From positions 3,658,001 to 3,722,000 of the forward strand of contig NC_014666.1 of the NCBI RefSeq assembly GCF_000166135.1: a stretch of 64,000 nt of DNA. The letters run 5' to 3'. Below the pieces are notes generated by a model. It was not told the DNA's origin. It made no database searches and saw nothing but the letters and a program-made list of their open reading frames with translations. The stretch is from Pseudofrankia inefficax (GTDB lineage Bacteria > Actinomycetota > Actinomycetes > Frankiales > Frankiaceae). Made by a program: the position numbers and the translations under genes. Below, one piece after another: positions 17,325 to 25,433 of the stretch; positions within the stretch are counted from its first letter, which is position 1, and each line of letters starts with the position of its first letter.

Positions 17325-18479
17325 TCACCCTTCTCTCGGTGCGGTCCAGCGCGCGGACCGCGTCACGTAGTCGGCGAACAGCGGCCGCACCGCGGCCAGG
17401 TCGAGGCCGAAGTCGGCCGGGTCCGGGTGGACGGTCTCCTCCCGGTTCTCCGCGTTCTCCCGCCACCAGCGCCGCATCCCGGCCTCGAACGCCGGGGTGA
17501 CGGGCTCGTCGAGCCAGGCGTACAGACGGCGCACCTCGCCGACCGGGTCGCGGCGCATGGCGCGGAAGTCCAGGTCGAAGAAGCGGTCGTCGTTGCCCGC
17601 GTCGCGGAACTCCAGCGCGCGCCGCATCCCGACCGCCCACTGCTCGACGTTGAGGGCCGCGAGATAGCGCTGGTCGACCTCGTCGCTGAACATCACGGCG
17701 GCCGTGGCGTACACGTCGGCGACGGAGACGAGGACCTCGGTCGGGTCCCGGTGCGTCATCACGAAGCGCGCGTCAGGGAAGGCCGGGTCGAGGTAGCGCA
17801 GGTAGATCAGGTGGGTCGGGCACTTCAGCCGCCACGGCTGGCGTTCCTGGCCCCACTGCAGCAGCTTCAGGGCCCGTCGCTCGTAGCGGTAGGTCGAGGT
17901 CAGGTCGGCGTCGAGCAGCCACGCCGAGTACGTCGGGATCTGCGCGAACGCCTGGAAGATCTGCGAGGTGAACTCGAGGCCCATCAGGTCGTGGTCCTCG
18001 AAGGGCCCGGTCGGTGAGGACGGCTGCATCGCGGACAGCTTCGGCGAGAGCTCACGCGACTGCGCGGCCTTGGCCTCGGCGCGGGCGATCCGTGGATCCG
18101 GGGCGGGCACCGTCGACGGCGGCGGGCAGGGCTCCTCGGCCTGCCACGCGACGAGCGAACGCGCTCCCGGGTCCTCGCCGAGCAACGCGGCCAGCGCGGT
18201 GGAACCCGTGCGGGGGAGGCCGAGCCCGATCAGGGGGCGCTCGATCACCTCGTCGTCGATCTCGGGATGACGGCGGTACCAGTCCTCGATCTGGAGACGG
18301 TTGCGCAGCAGCCGGACGATCATGTCGCGCAGGACGAACTCCCCGACGGCGTTGAGCCTCGCCTCCTTGCGTAAGGAGTCCACCAGCAGGTCGAGGCCCT
18401 CGCGGAACGTGCGCTCCCCGAAGTCGGTCAGGCCGGTCTCGGCGCTCGCCGCGGCGAGCAGCCCGTCGACGTCTTCCAT
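17325..18479 (-). CDS. Sulfotransferase family protein
   Basis: A 384-residue PAPS-dependent sulfotransferase. The 5'-phosphosulfate loop reads LGLPRTGSTAL and the 3'-phosphate site lies in RFVMTHRDP. The long helical N-terminus (about 90 residues) and the HLIYLRYLDPAFPDARF stretch fit the Stf0/Sulfotransfer_3 type common in actinobacteria. I chose ATG at 18479, where GGGAG lies about 7 bases upstream; the frame is open further but that part is arginine-rich and not protein-like. It probably sulfates a lipid or small hydroxyl compound; the acceptor is unknown. Confidence 0.85.
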   Translation of the reverse strand: MEDVDGLLAAASAETGLTDFGERTFREGLDLLVDSLRKEARLNAVGEFVLRDMIVRLLRNRLQIEDWYRRHPEIDDEVIERPLIGLGLPRTGSTALAALLGEDPGARSLVAWQAEEPCPPPSTVPAPDPRIARAEAKAAQSRELSPKLSAMQPSSPTGPFEDHDLMGLEFTSQIFQAFAQIPTYSAWLLDADLTSTYRYERRALKLLQWGQERQPWRLKCPTHLIYLRYLDPAFPDARFVMTHRDPTEVLVSVADVYATAAVMFSDEVDQRYLAALNVEQWAVGMRRALEFRDAGNDDRFFDLDFRAMRRDPVGEVRRLYAWLDEPVTPAFEAGMRRWWRENAENREETVHPDPADFGLDLAAVRPLFADYVTRSARWTAPREG

Positions 18480-18765
18480 GTAGGTCTCCCGGGATGGCTG
18501 GATGTCCGGCCTGGCGCCGGGCCGGCGCCGCCGGAGGGCGTGGTGTGACGGACGCCGCCGCTGGGCGCGGTGGACACAGGAGCGGCGACGGCCGCGGCGG
18601 ATGGTGGCGGACGCGCGGGCTGGCCTGGCCGGGAGCGTCAGAGCGCCGCTTCGCGGGAGCAGTTCCCACGAAAATTGGTGGCAGCAGACTCCCGCGAATA
18701 TGGGAGCCGCGTCAAGCGCGCCTCCGGCGACCGGCGACACGCGACCGGACGGCCCGCGGGCGCGC
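18480..18765. other. Promoter region between sulfotransferase and cysteine leader
   Basis: The two units are divergent. Near 18690-18708 there is a small inverted repeat (CTCCC, GGGAG) within the only AT-richer patch, a possible operator for the sulfotransferase operon. I see no gene. Confidence 0.35.
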
Positions 18766-18771
18766 TAGTAT
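18766..18771 (+). promoter_or_regulatory. -10 box TAGTAT placing transcription start at the leader ATG
   Basis: TAGTAT is followed by 6 bases and then the ATG at 18778, so transcription would begin at the A of ATG and give a leaderless message. The -35 region is poor (GACCGG at 17 bases), which is usual in actinobacteria. Confidence 0.5.
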
Positions 18772-18777
18772 CGGGCC

Positions 18778-18858
18778 ATGGCAGGTGCCCTCTTGCTGCT
18801 GCACAGTGACCGCGTGACGGACCACGGTCGACTGGCCAGCGGAGCCTGTTGCCGGTAA
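18778..18858 (+). CDS. Cysteine-responsive leader peptide (26 aa, leaderless)
   Basis: A 26-codon ORF whose product ends HSDRVTDHGRLASGACCR. It resembles the actinobacterial putative leader peptides with the RxxVDxxRxxSAxC pattern that precede sulfur genes, and has two adjacent Cys codons (TGT TGC) two codons before the stop. Mycobacterial short leaderless ORFs with Cys runs act as cysteine attenuators (established). The next genes encode cysteine dioxygenase and rhodanese. Slow translation of the Cys codons when cysteine is scarce would change downstream RNA folding; here a GGCCAG/CTGGCC stem (18834-18864) spans those codons. Mechanism inferred. Confidence 0.65.
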   Translation: MAGALLLLHSDRVTDHGRLASGACCR

Positions 18859-18995
18859 CTGGCCGCTCCTCGCGGCCCCCGGCCGTTGTCGCGTCGGCCT
18901 CCCGCCCACCTCCGTGGGTAGGACCCCCGCCAGGCGCGTGAGCGCGGCCGCCTCGCAACTTTCTTGATCATCTTCGTTCTGGCCCGCGCGCGCCT

Positions 18996-19020
18996 CTTCT
19001 CGACTTTCCAGGTCGAGAAG
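18996..19020 (+). terminator. Attenuator-like hairpin before cysteine dioxygenase
   Basis: A 9-bp perfect stem (CTTCTCGAC) with a 7-base loop, followed by GAGATGTTTT. It lies between leader peptide and structural gene, where an attenuator would be expected. Confidence 0.4.
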
Positions 19021-19145
19021 GAGATGTTTTACCGCGGGGCCCACCCACCCCGATCGACCGCCGGCCCACCCGCTCCCACCCGGGCCCGGCGGAACCGCAA
19101 GCACCTGACCCGCGCCGCGCGCGCCCGTGCCACCTGGAGCCAGAC

Positions 19146-19904
19146 GTGCCACTCGTCCACCCTGCGCTGCTGGGCCTGACCACGGCCCTTCCCGACGTCC
19201 CCGGCACGTCCGGGCTGGCTCTCCCGGCCTGCGCGCCGGGCGACGCGGCGGCGGCGTGCGGGAACGCGGTGACCGGGAACGCGGTGACCGGGGGCGCGGT
19301 GACCGAGGACTTCGGGAGCGGCCCTGTGGGCCTGGCCCAGCTGCTCGCGGGCGGGTCGCTCGCGGCCGACGTGCTGCGCGACGAGGGCGAGCCGCTCGAC
19401 CTCGCGACCCTGACCGAGCTGGCGGGACGGCTCGCGGCGACCGAGCGGCTGTGGCGGCCGGTCGTGCGCCACCACGCCGACAAGCGGTGGTACACCCGGC
19501 TGCTGCTGACCGGGGTCGTCGAGGTGTGGCTGATCGGCTGGTCGCCCGGCCAGCACACCGCGGTGCACGACCACGGCGGCGCGCTCGGCGCCCTCGCGGT
19601 CGCCGACGGCGTCGTCGAGGAGGACGTGCACGCCCCGCATGGGGGATCCTGGGAGCCGCGCGCGACCCGGCGGCACGCCCGAGGCCGGGTCGTCGGGTTC
19701 GGCGCCGACCACGTCCACCGGGTCATCAACCGGACCGCGGTCGCGGCCACCACCGTGCACGCCTACTCCCCACCGGAGGTTCCGTTGCGTTACGCCAACG
19801 CGGACGGCTCGGTCGCCGTCCCGGCCGCCGCGGCCGCCCAGCTCACCACGGGGCTGCTCGCGCCCACCGCCCAGCGGCGGGTCGCGGCGACGGCCGCCCG
19901 ATGA
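19146..19904 (+). CDS. Cysteine dioxygenase (cupin)
   Basis: A 252-residue cytoplasmic non-haem iron enzyme oxidising cysteine to cysteine sulfinate. The iron ligands lie in HTAVHDHGG and in HVHRVIN. The RLWRPVVRHHADKRWYTRLL stretch is typical of actinobacterial CDO. The first 55 residues are low in complexity with a small repeat (GNAVTG, GNAVTG, GGAVTE). The GTG at 19146 opens the frame; a later start is possible. It overlaps the rhodanese gene by 4 bases and follows a cysteine-sensing leader, which fits breakdown of excess cysteine. Confidence 0.85.
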   Translation: MPLVHPALLGLTTALPDVPGTSGLALPACAPGDAAAACGNAVTGNAVTGGAVTEDFGSGPVGLAQLLAGGSLAADVLRDEGEPLDLATLTELAGRLAATERLWRPVVRHHADKRWYTRLLLTGVVEVWLIGWSPGQHTAVHDHGGALGALAVADGVVEEDVHAPHGGSWEPRATRRHARGRVVGFGADHVHRVINRTAVAATTVHAYSPPEVPLRYANADGSVAVPAAAAAQLTTGLLAPTAQRRVAATAAR

Positions 19905-20344
19905 GCGCCCAGCGCGGCGTCGCGAACCCGGTGCACGGTCGGTCCGCCGGGCCGGGAGACGCGCCCGTCAGCAGGATCGACGGGATGCTGGCCAGGGCCC
20001 GCGCCCGGCTGCGCCGGGTCGGTCCCGTCGAGGCGGCGCAGGAGATCGCCGACGGCGCGCTGCTGGTCGACATCCGGCCGGCCGCGCAGCGGGCCGCGGA
20101 GGGCGAGATCCCCGACGCCCTCGTCATCGAGCGCAACGTGCTCGAATGGCGGCTCGACCCGACCAGTGACGCCCGGCTCCCCGTCGCGACCGGTGACGAC
20201 CTGCGGGTGCTCGTCATCTGCTCCGAGGGCTACACCTCCAGCCTCGCGGCCGCCGCACTGCAGGAGCTGGGGCTGCACCGCGCCACCGACGTCGTCGGCG
20301 GCTACCACGCCTGGGCCGCCGCGGGCCTGCCGACGAGTTCCTGA
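19901..20344 (+). CDS. Rhodanese-like sulfurtransferase
   Basis: A 147-residue single rhodanese domain with DIRPAAQRAAEGEI early and the active-site Cys in VICSEGYTSS. It is coupled to cysteine dioxygenase by ATGA overlap, an arrangement common in actinobacteria. It would carry sulfane sulfur or finish processing of cysteine-derived sulfur species. The last codons lie inside the first unit of a 25-bp tandem repeat. Confidence 0.87.
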   Translation: MSAQRGVANPVHGRSAGPGDAPVSRIDGMLARARARLRRVGPVEAAQEIADGALLVDIRPAAQRAAEGEIPDALVIERNVLEWRLDPTSDARLPVATGDDLRVLVICSEGYTSSLAAAALQELGLHRATDVVGGYHAWAAAGLPTSS

Positions 20345-20434
20345 CCGGCGGGTGCGGCCGAGTTCCTGACCGGCGGGTGCGGCCGACATCCTGACCGGCG
20401 GGTGCGGCCGAGTTCCTGAACATCGGGTTCGGCC
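20335..20434. repeat. 25-bp tandem repeat, four units, running out of the rhodanese gene
   Basis: Units start at 20335, 20360, 20385 and 20410, built on GAGTTCCTGACCGGCGGGTG plus CGGCC. The first supplies the last codons and stop of the rhodanese gene; the fourth is diverged. The period is not a multiple of three, so the copies after the stop are non-coding. Confidence 0.85.
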
Positions 20435-20596
20435 GGCTGCCGCCGGCGGGCCGCCCGGCCGGTGGCTCGTCGCGTTCGCCTGGCGCCGGGCCAAATGGCT
20501 GACGTATGAAGAGAGCGGAGCATCGCCACCTCATGGGCAACCGGGCGCCCGGGTAGCCGGCTGGCCGCTCCCGCGACCTGATGGCGGTGAGCTGAC

Positions 20597-22996
20597 ATGA
20601 CTGCGCGGCCCGACGACACCGCTCCGTTAGCGCCGCCGGCCCTCCCGCTGGCCGGCCTCCGCGTGGCGGAATGGTCCCGTTCCCTGGCCGGCGGCTACGC
20701 GGGCCGGATGCTGTGCGACGCCGGTGCCCGGGTCGTCCGGGTCGGCGACCGGGCGTCGTCGCCGGCGCCGGGCTCCGCGCTGGCGGCCTACCTGCACGGC
20801 GGCAAGGTCGCCGAGCCCGGCGACCTGGCCGACGTCGCCGCGCTCGGCGCCGACATCGTGCTGCTCGAACTTCCGGACGCCCCCGACGAGGCCTTCCTCG
20901 CCGGGTTCGGTGCCGCGGCCGTCGTGGTCATCACCCCCTGGGGGCTGTCCGGGCCGTGGGCCGGCGCCGGCCGGCCGAGCAGCGAGCTGACGATCCAGGC
21001 CGAGTCGGGCTCGCTGTCGCTGCGCGGCCTGCCGAACCGGCCGCCGCTGATGACCGGCAGCTCGGAAGGACTCTGGGTCACCGGCGCGATGGCCGCGGCC
21101 GGGGCGGTCGCCGCCCTGCAGGGCGGCCGGGCACACCGGCTCGTCGACGCCCCGTTGCTCGACGTCACCGCCTACGCGACGAACCTGTTCCTCGACGTCG
21201 GTGCCTCCGTCACCGGCGAAGCCCCCGAGCCGCCGCGGGCCCGCAACCGGCTCAACCCGTCGGTCGAGCCGGCCGCCGACGGCTACGTCGGGTTCAACCT
21301 CGCCTCGGCCCAGAACCACGAGGACTTCCTCGTCCTCATCGAACGCCCCGACTGGCTCGCCGACCCGCAGATGACCTCCCACCAGGGCCGCTACGAGCGG
21401 TACGACGAGTTCACCGCCGCGGTCCGCGCCTGGACCCGGCGGCACACCGTCGCCGAGATCGTCGAGCGGGCGTCCGCGTTCCGCATCCCGTGCGCGCCGG
21501 TCCACGACGGCCGGACTGTCCTCGACGACCCGCACACGGTGGCTCGCGGCTTCTACCAGCCGAACCCGAGCCACCCGGGCTTCCTCGAACCAGCCCCCGC
21601 GTTCCTGTTCGACGGCTCCCGGCCCCGGCGCGGCGCCGAGCCGCCACCCGGCGCCGTGCCGCCATCCGACTCCGTGCCGCCGCCGGACTCTGTGCCGCCG
21701 CCGGACGTCGCGCCGTCGTCCGACGACGGACCGGCCCGGGCCGGCGGGCCCGAGCCGGCCGACGACACGCTGCCGTTCGCCGGCCTGCGGGTCCTCGACC
21801 TGGGCACCTGGTGGGTCGGCGGCTACGTCGGCACCGCGCTCGGCGCGCTCGGGGCCGACGTCGTCAAGGTCGAGAGCACCCGGCGCGTGGACGGCTCCCG
21901 TTTCCTCGGCGGCCTGCCCACCACGCACGACCACTGGTGGGAGTGCGGCGCCTTCTACCTGGGCGCCAACAGCGACAAGCGTTCCGTCACCCTCGACTTC
22001 TCGACCCCCGACGGCCGGGCCCTGCTGGAGCGGCTGATCGCCGGGGCCGACGTGCTCATCGAGAACTACGCGCCCCGGGTCCTGGAGTCGGCCGGGCTGG
22101 ACTGGGACGCCGTCCACCGGATCAACCCGAGGCTTGTCCTGCACCGGATGCCGGCGTTCGGCCTGAGCGGGCCGCGCCGGGACATGGTCGGCTACGCGCA
22201 GACCGTCGAGCAGTTCTCCGGGCTGTGCTGGCGCACCGGCTATTCGGACGCCGACCCGCACAACCCCAGCGGCCCGGCCGACCCGATGGCCGCGGCGAAC
22301 TCGCTGTTCGCGCTGGCCTCGGCGCTGCTGACGGCCCGGCGGACCGGCCGGGGAACGCTCGTCGAGTCGCCGCTGGCCGAGGCCGCCCTGGTCATGGCCG
22401 GTGAGCAGGTCATCACCTGGACCGCGACCGGCGTCCTGCTCGAACGGCGCGGCAACCGGGACCCCGTCGCCGCCCCGCAGGGCGTGTTCCCGACGGCCGA
22501 GCCCGAACGGTGGGTCGCGCTGACGGCCGCCGACGACGCGCAGTGGCGGGCGCTCGCGGAGCTGGTGGGGCGCGCCGACTGGGCCGGCGACGCGCGGCTG
22601 GCGACGGCCGCCGGCCGCCGCGACCGGGCCGACGAGCTGGAAGCCGGACTGGCCGCGTGGACGGCGGGGCAGGGCCGCGCCGCGCTCGTCGACCGGCTGC
22701 TCGCCGCGGGCATCCCGGCGGGCGAGGTCCGCGACGGCCGCTTCGTCCATGACCATCCGCACCTGGCGGCGCGTGGCCTCTACCGGCCGGTCGACCTGCC
22801 CTGGGCCGGGACGATCCCGCTGCCGAACCTCCCGGTCCGGGCGGTCTCCGGCGGCTGGGACCACCGTCGCCGCCCGCCGACCCTCGGCGAGCACAACACC
22901 GAGATCCTCGGCCAGGAGCTCGGCCTCGACGAGGACCGCCTCGCCGGGCTCACCAGGGCGGCGGTCATCGGTACCGTCCCCGTGGGCGTCGCGTGA
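20597..22996 (+). CDS. CoA-transferase family III, two fused CaiB-type domains
   Basis: A 799-residue protein made of two CaiB/BaiF-like halves, about residues 12-350 and 390-790. They are joined by a Pro/Ser-rich linker with a VPPPDS-type repeat. Both halves begin with the family pattern (LAGLRVAEWSRSLAGGYAGRM and FAGLRVLDLGTWWVGGYVG) and the second has the DYSTPDG-like nucleotide region and GADVLIENYAPRV. It would move CoA between carboxylic acids. The second half has the catalytic-type Asp region and looks better conserved. Substrate unknown. Confidence 0.85.
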   Translation: MTARPDDTAPLAPPALPLAGLRVAEWSRSLAGGYAGRMLCDAGARVVRVGDRASSPAPGSALAAYLHGGKVAEPGDLADVAALGADIVLLELPDAPDEAFLAGFGAAAVVVITPWGLSGPWAGAGRPSSELTIQAESGSLSLRGLPNRPPLMTGSSEGLWVTGAMAAAGAVAALQGGRAHRLVDAPLLDVTAYATNLFLDVGASVTGEAPEPPRARNRLNPSVEPAADGYVGFNLASAQNHEDFLVLIERPDWLADPQMTSHQGRYERYDEFTAAVRAWTRRHTVAEIVERASAFRIPCAPVHDGRTVLDDPHTVARGFYQPNPSHPGFLEPAPAFLFDGSRPRRGAEPPPGAVPPSDSVPPPDSVPPPDVAPSSDDGPARAGGPEPADDTLPFAGLRVLDLGTWWVGGYVGTALGALGADVVKVESTRRVDGSRFLGGLPTTHDHWWECGAFYLGANSDKRSVTLDFSTPDGRALLERLIAGADVLIENYAPRVLESAGLDWDAVHRINPRLVLHRMPAFGLSGPRRDMVGYAQTVEQFSGLCWRTGYSDADPHNPSGPADPMAAANSLFALASALLTARRTGRGTLVESPLAEAALVMAGEQVITWTATGVLLERRGNRDPVAAPQGVFPTAEPERWVALTAADDAQWRALAELVGRADWAGDARLATAAGRRDRADELEAGLAAWTAGQGRAALVDRLLAAGIPAGEVRDGRFVHDHPHLAARGLYRPVDLPWAGTIPLPNLPVRAVSGGWDHRRRPPTLGEHNTEILGQELGLDEDRLAGLTRAAVIGTVPVGVA

Positions 22997-23036
22997 CCCG
23001 CGCCGCCCACCATCCGCGTCCGGAAGGCAACCTGTC

Positions 23037-23849
23037 GTGACCGAGCGTCCCGCGATCAGTCGAGTGAGCTCGCCCGCGACGGTCGTGCCCGCCGCCAGCG
23101 CGGCCCTGCTGCGTGACCGGCCGTCCGGGCTGGAGGTGCTGCTGCTGCGGCGCAGCGCCACGGCCTCGTTCGCGCCCGGTGCCTGGGTGTTCCCCGGCGG
23201 CCGGGTCGACCCTGCCGACCTGGGCGACCCTGCCGACCTGGGTGACCCTGCCGACCTGGGTGACCCTGACGACCTGGGCGACCCTGCCGACCTGGGTGAC
23301 CCTGACGACTCCGGCCAGTCCGCCGATCCCGGTCTCGACACGTCGGTGGAGCTGGCCGCCGCCCGCCGCGCCGCCGTCCGGGAGACCGCGGAGGAGGCGG
23401 GCCTGACGATCGACGGCGCCGAGCTGACCCCGGTGGCGTGCTGGTGCCCGCCGGCCGCGGCGGCGCGCCGCTTCCTGACCTGGATCCTGCTCGGCCGGGC
23501 GCCCGACCAGGACGTCGTCGTGGACGGCGGCGAGATCACCGAGCACCGCTGGCTCCGCCCGGCCGACGCGCTGGCGGCCCGGGACCGGGGCGAGGTCGAC
23601 CTGCTCCCGCCGACCTGGGTGACGTTGTGGACGCTCGCCGCGCGGTCCGGCGTCGCCGACGCCCTCGCCGCCGCGCGGGCCGCGCCACCCGAGCTGTTCG
23701 AGACCCAGATCGACCGGGCGCCGGGCGGCCTGGTCGCCATCTGGCACGGCGACGCGCAGTACGGCGACCCGGCGGCGGACGCCCGTGAGGACGCCCGCCA
23801 CCGGCTCTGGATGCTGGACGACGGCTGGCGGTACGAGCGCTCCAGCTAG
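23037..23849 (+). CDS. Nudix hydrolase with hexapeptide-repeat loop
   Basis: A 270-residue protein. GTG at 23037 follows the CoA-transferase gene by 40 bases. The Nudix region has VFPGGRVDP and then RETAEEAGL, the REUXEEXGU core. Between them stands an insert of six hexapeptides (DPADLG type) encoded by 18-bp repeats, so the first Nudix loop is much enlarged. It probably hydrolyses a nucleoside-diphosphate-linked compound or CoA derivative; being next to a CoA-transferase slightly favours the latter (inference). Its TAG shares the bases CTAG with the stop of the convergent SRPBCC gene. Confidence 0.82.
   Translation: MTERPAISRVSSPATVVPAASAALLRDRPSGLEVLLLRRSATASFAPGAWVFPGGRVDPADLGDPADLGDPADLGDPDDLGDPADLGDPDDSGQSADPGLDTSVELAAARRAAVRETAEEAGLTIDGAELTPVACWCPPAAAARRFLTWILLGRAPDQDVVVDGGEITEHRWLRPADALAARDRGEVDLLPPTWVTLWTLAARSGVADALAAARAAPPELFETQIDRAPGGLVAIWHGDAQYGDPAADAREDARHRLWMLDDGWRYERSS
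23208..23315 (+). repeat. 18-bp in-frame tandem repeat, six units, in the Nudix gene
   Basis: The unit GACCCTGCCGACCTGGGT and close variants start at 23208, 23226, 23244, 23262, 23280 and 23298. They encode DPADLG or DPDDLG. Little third-base divergence suggests recent expansion. Confidence 0.9.
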
Positions 23850-24373
23850 CCGCGGGACCCCTCGGGACTCGCCGCGCCGACCTCGGCGAAGCGCGACAGG
23901 CCGAGGGTCCAGCCGTTCGGGCCGCCCACCGCCGCGCGCATCGACTCCCAGCCCTCGCCGTGACGGTCGAGGTGGCGGTGTTCCAGGACGACCCGGGTGG
24001 TGGTCGGCGACGTCGGGGAGAAACGGACGTGGACCTCGCTGCAGCGGGCCGGGTCGGTCTCGATCTCCCAGCGCAGGCTGATGTCCCAGCTGAACGCGAA
24101 GAGACCCGCGCCCGACCCGGCCGGTGGCTCGAACGCGAGCACCCGGCCCCAGGAGCAGCGGGCCCCGTCGGCCGCCACGTCGGTGATCGTGCCGCCGACG
24201 AACGGCTCGACGACCATTTCGGTCGTATCGGCCAGCAGGTGGTGGGTCGGGTCCCACCAGCTGTTCATCCGCGTGGTGAACACGTCGAAGACGTGCTCCA
24301 CCGGCGCGGCGACGTCGACGCTGTGGCTGACCGACGTGGCGGTGGCGTCGGCGGTCGGGATGTCAGTGGTCAT
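23846..24373 (-). CDS. SRPBCC (AHSA1-like) domain protein
   Basis: A 175-residue cytoplasmic protein of the START/Bet v1-like fold. The N-terminal VDVAAPVEHVFDVFTTRM, the central TTTRVVLEHRHLDRHGEGW and the C-terminal helix GWTLGLSRF are typical of AHSA1-like proteins. It overlaps the ArsR gene by 11 bases, a very common pair in actinobacteria. Function of the pair is generally unknown; small-ligand binding is likely. Confidence 0.82.
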   Translation of the reverse strand: MTTDIPTADATATSVSHSVDVAAPVEHVFDVFTTRMNSWWDPTHHLLADTTEMVVEPFVGGTITDVAADGARCSWGRVLAFEPPAGSGAGLFAFSWDISLRWEIETDPARCSEVHVRFSPTSPTTTRVVLEHRHLDRHGEGWESMRAAVGGPNGWTLGLSRFAEVGAASPEGSRG

Positions 24374-24677
24374 GGAAGGACTCCTCGGCTACGGACTTGA
24401 ACGTGTCGAGCGATCGACGCCAGAACCGGTCGAGGTAGTCCCGCAGCATCGCCACCCCGTCGGGGTTGGCGCGGTAGATGCGCCGGGTCCCGGCCGCCTG
24501 GTCGACGACCAGGCCGGCGTCCTTGAGCACCCTGAGGTGCTGGGAGACCGCGGGGCGGCTCACCGGCAGTTCCTGGGCCAGTTCCCCGACCGAGCTCGGG
24601 CGGTCCGCGAGCCGCTCGAACACCGCGCGCCGGGTCGGGTCCGCGAGCGCCGCGAACGCCGCTTGGTAAGTCGCCAC
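24363..24677 (-). CDS. ArsR-family transcriptional repressor
   Basis: A 104-residue winged helix protein: FAALADPTRRAVFERL, then the recognition region ELPVSRPAVSQHLRVLKDAG. No metal-binding cysteine pair is seen, so it is of the SRPBCC-linked type rather than a metal sensor. The GTG at 24677 is preferred because a -10-like TAGCTT lies 7 bases upstream and the codons before it are not conserved in kind. It would repress itself and the SRPBCC gene through the palindromes overlapping its start. Confidence 0.82.
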   Translation of the reverse strand: MATYQAAFAALADPTRRAVFERLADRPSSVGELAQELPVSRPAVSQHLRVLKDAGLVVDQAAGTRRIYRANPDGVAMLRDYLDRFWRRSLDTFKSVAEESFHDH

Positions 24678-24702
24678 GAACCGTAAGCTAGTACTTACCA
24701 AG
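24662..24702. promoter_or_regulatory. Operator and promoter of the ArsR/SRPBCC operon
   Basis: CTTGGTAAGT (24662-24671) and its exact complement ACTTACCAAG (24693-24702) lie 31 bases apart and bracket the GTG start. A second palindrome, GTAAG with CTTAC (24683-24698), lies inside. The minus-strand -10 TAGCTT (24685-24690) would start transcription at about the GTG, giving leaderless mRNA under direct autoregulation. Confidence 0.6.
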
Positions 24703-24779
24703 TCTCGACGCAAGCAGGGGGACGGCGAGACGCCAGCGGACGGATGGAACCTTTGCCGGTCCGGTGGAGTGATAGCGGC

Positions 24780-25433
24780 GTGACTTCCCACAGATCTGGT
24801 GATCCGTTCGCCGCGCCCGAGGCCACGGCGCATCGGGTCCGCCGGTCAGGACCAGCGGGGCCGCCGCCACCGTCCGGTGTCGACGAGATCTCCACGGGCG
24901 CGCCGCCCGGCGGGGTGGGCGGCGACGGGGCTGACCCGTCCGTGCCCGCCTCGTTCGAGGCCTTCGTGCGGACGCGATCCGACGCGCTGTTCCGGACGGC
25001 CTTCGTGATGACCGGCCAACGGGCCGCCGCCGAGGACCTCGTGCAGGAGTCGCTGGCGCGGATGCTGCCGGTCTGGAAGCGGGTCAGCGAGCGTGGCTCG
25101 CCCGACGCCTACGTCTACCGGGTCATGACGAACCTGCACCGGTCGACGTGGCGGCGGGTCCTGCGGCGGGAGCGGCCCACTTTCCCACTGCCCGACGCAC
25201 CCGGCCCGGACGGGATCGCCCGCTGGGAACGGCTCCATCAGCTTTCCCGCGCGTTAGCCGAACTGTCGCCGCGTCAGCGCTCCGCGGTCGTGCTGCGCCA
25301 TTACCTGCAGCTTTCCGAGGCCGAGACCGCCGCGGTCCTGGGGTGCCGGGTCGGCACCGTGAAAAGCCTGACGTCCCGCGGCCTCGCCCAGCTGCGCTCC
25401 AGCTATCACGCCGAGGAGGGTCTCCATGGCTAG
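24780..25433 (+). CDS. SigE-family ECF RNA polymerase sigma factor
   Basis: A 217-residue sigma factor. After a Pro/Gly-rich head of about 45 residues, region 2 runs from FEAFVRTRSDALFRTAFVMTG to DAYVYRVMTNLHRS, and region 4 has LSPRQRSAVVLRHYLQLSEAETAAVLGC. GTG at 24780 has GGAG about 10 bases upstream; an ATG at 24744 is the alternative. It overlaps the following membrane-protein gene by 8 bases, the usual place for a cognate regulator. Confidence 0.87.
   Translation: MTSHRSGDPFAAPEATAHRVRRSGPAGPPPPSGVDEISTGAPPGGVGGDGADPSVPASFEAFVRTRSDALFRTAFVMTGQRAAAEDLVQESLARMLPVWKRVSERGSPDAYVYRVMTNLHRSTWRRVLRRERPTFPLPDAPGPDGIARWERLHQLSRALAELSPRQRSAVVLRHYLQLSEAETAAVLGCRVGTVKSLTSRGLAQLRSSYHAEEGLHG

Noticed and set aside
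20627..23740. 1037-codon minus-strand open frame over the CoA-transferase and Nudix genes
   Set aside because: The + strand frames carry clear conserved domains; this is a GC-driven shadow of low complexity.
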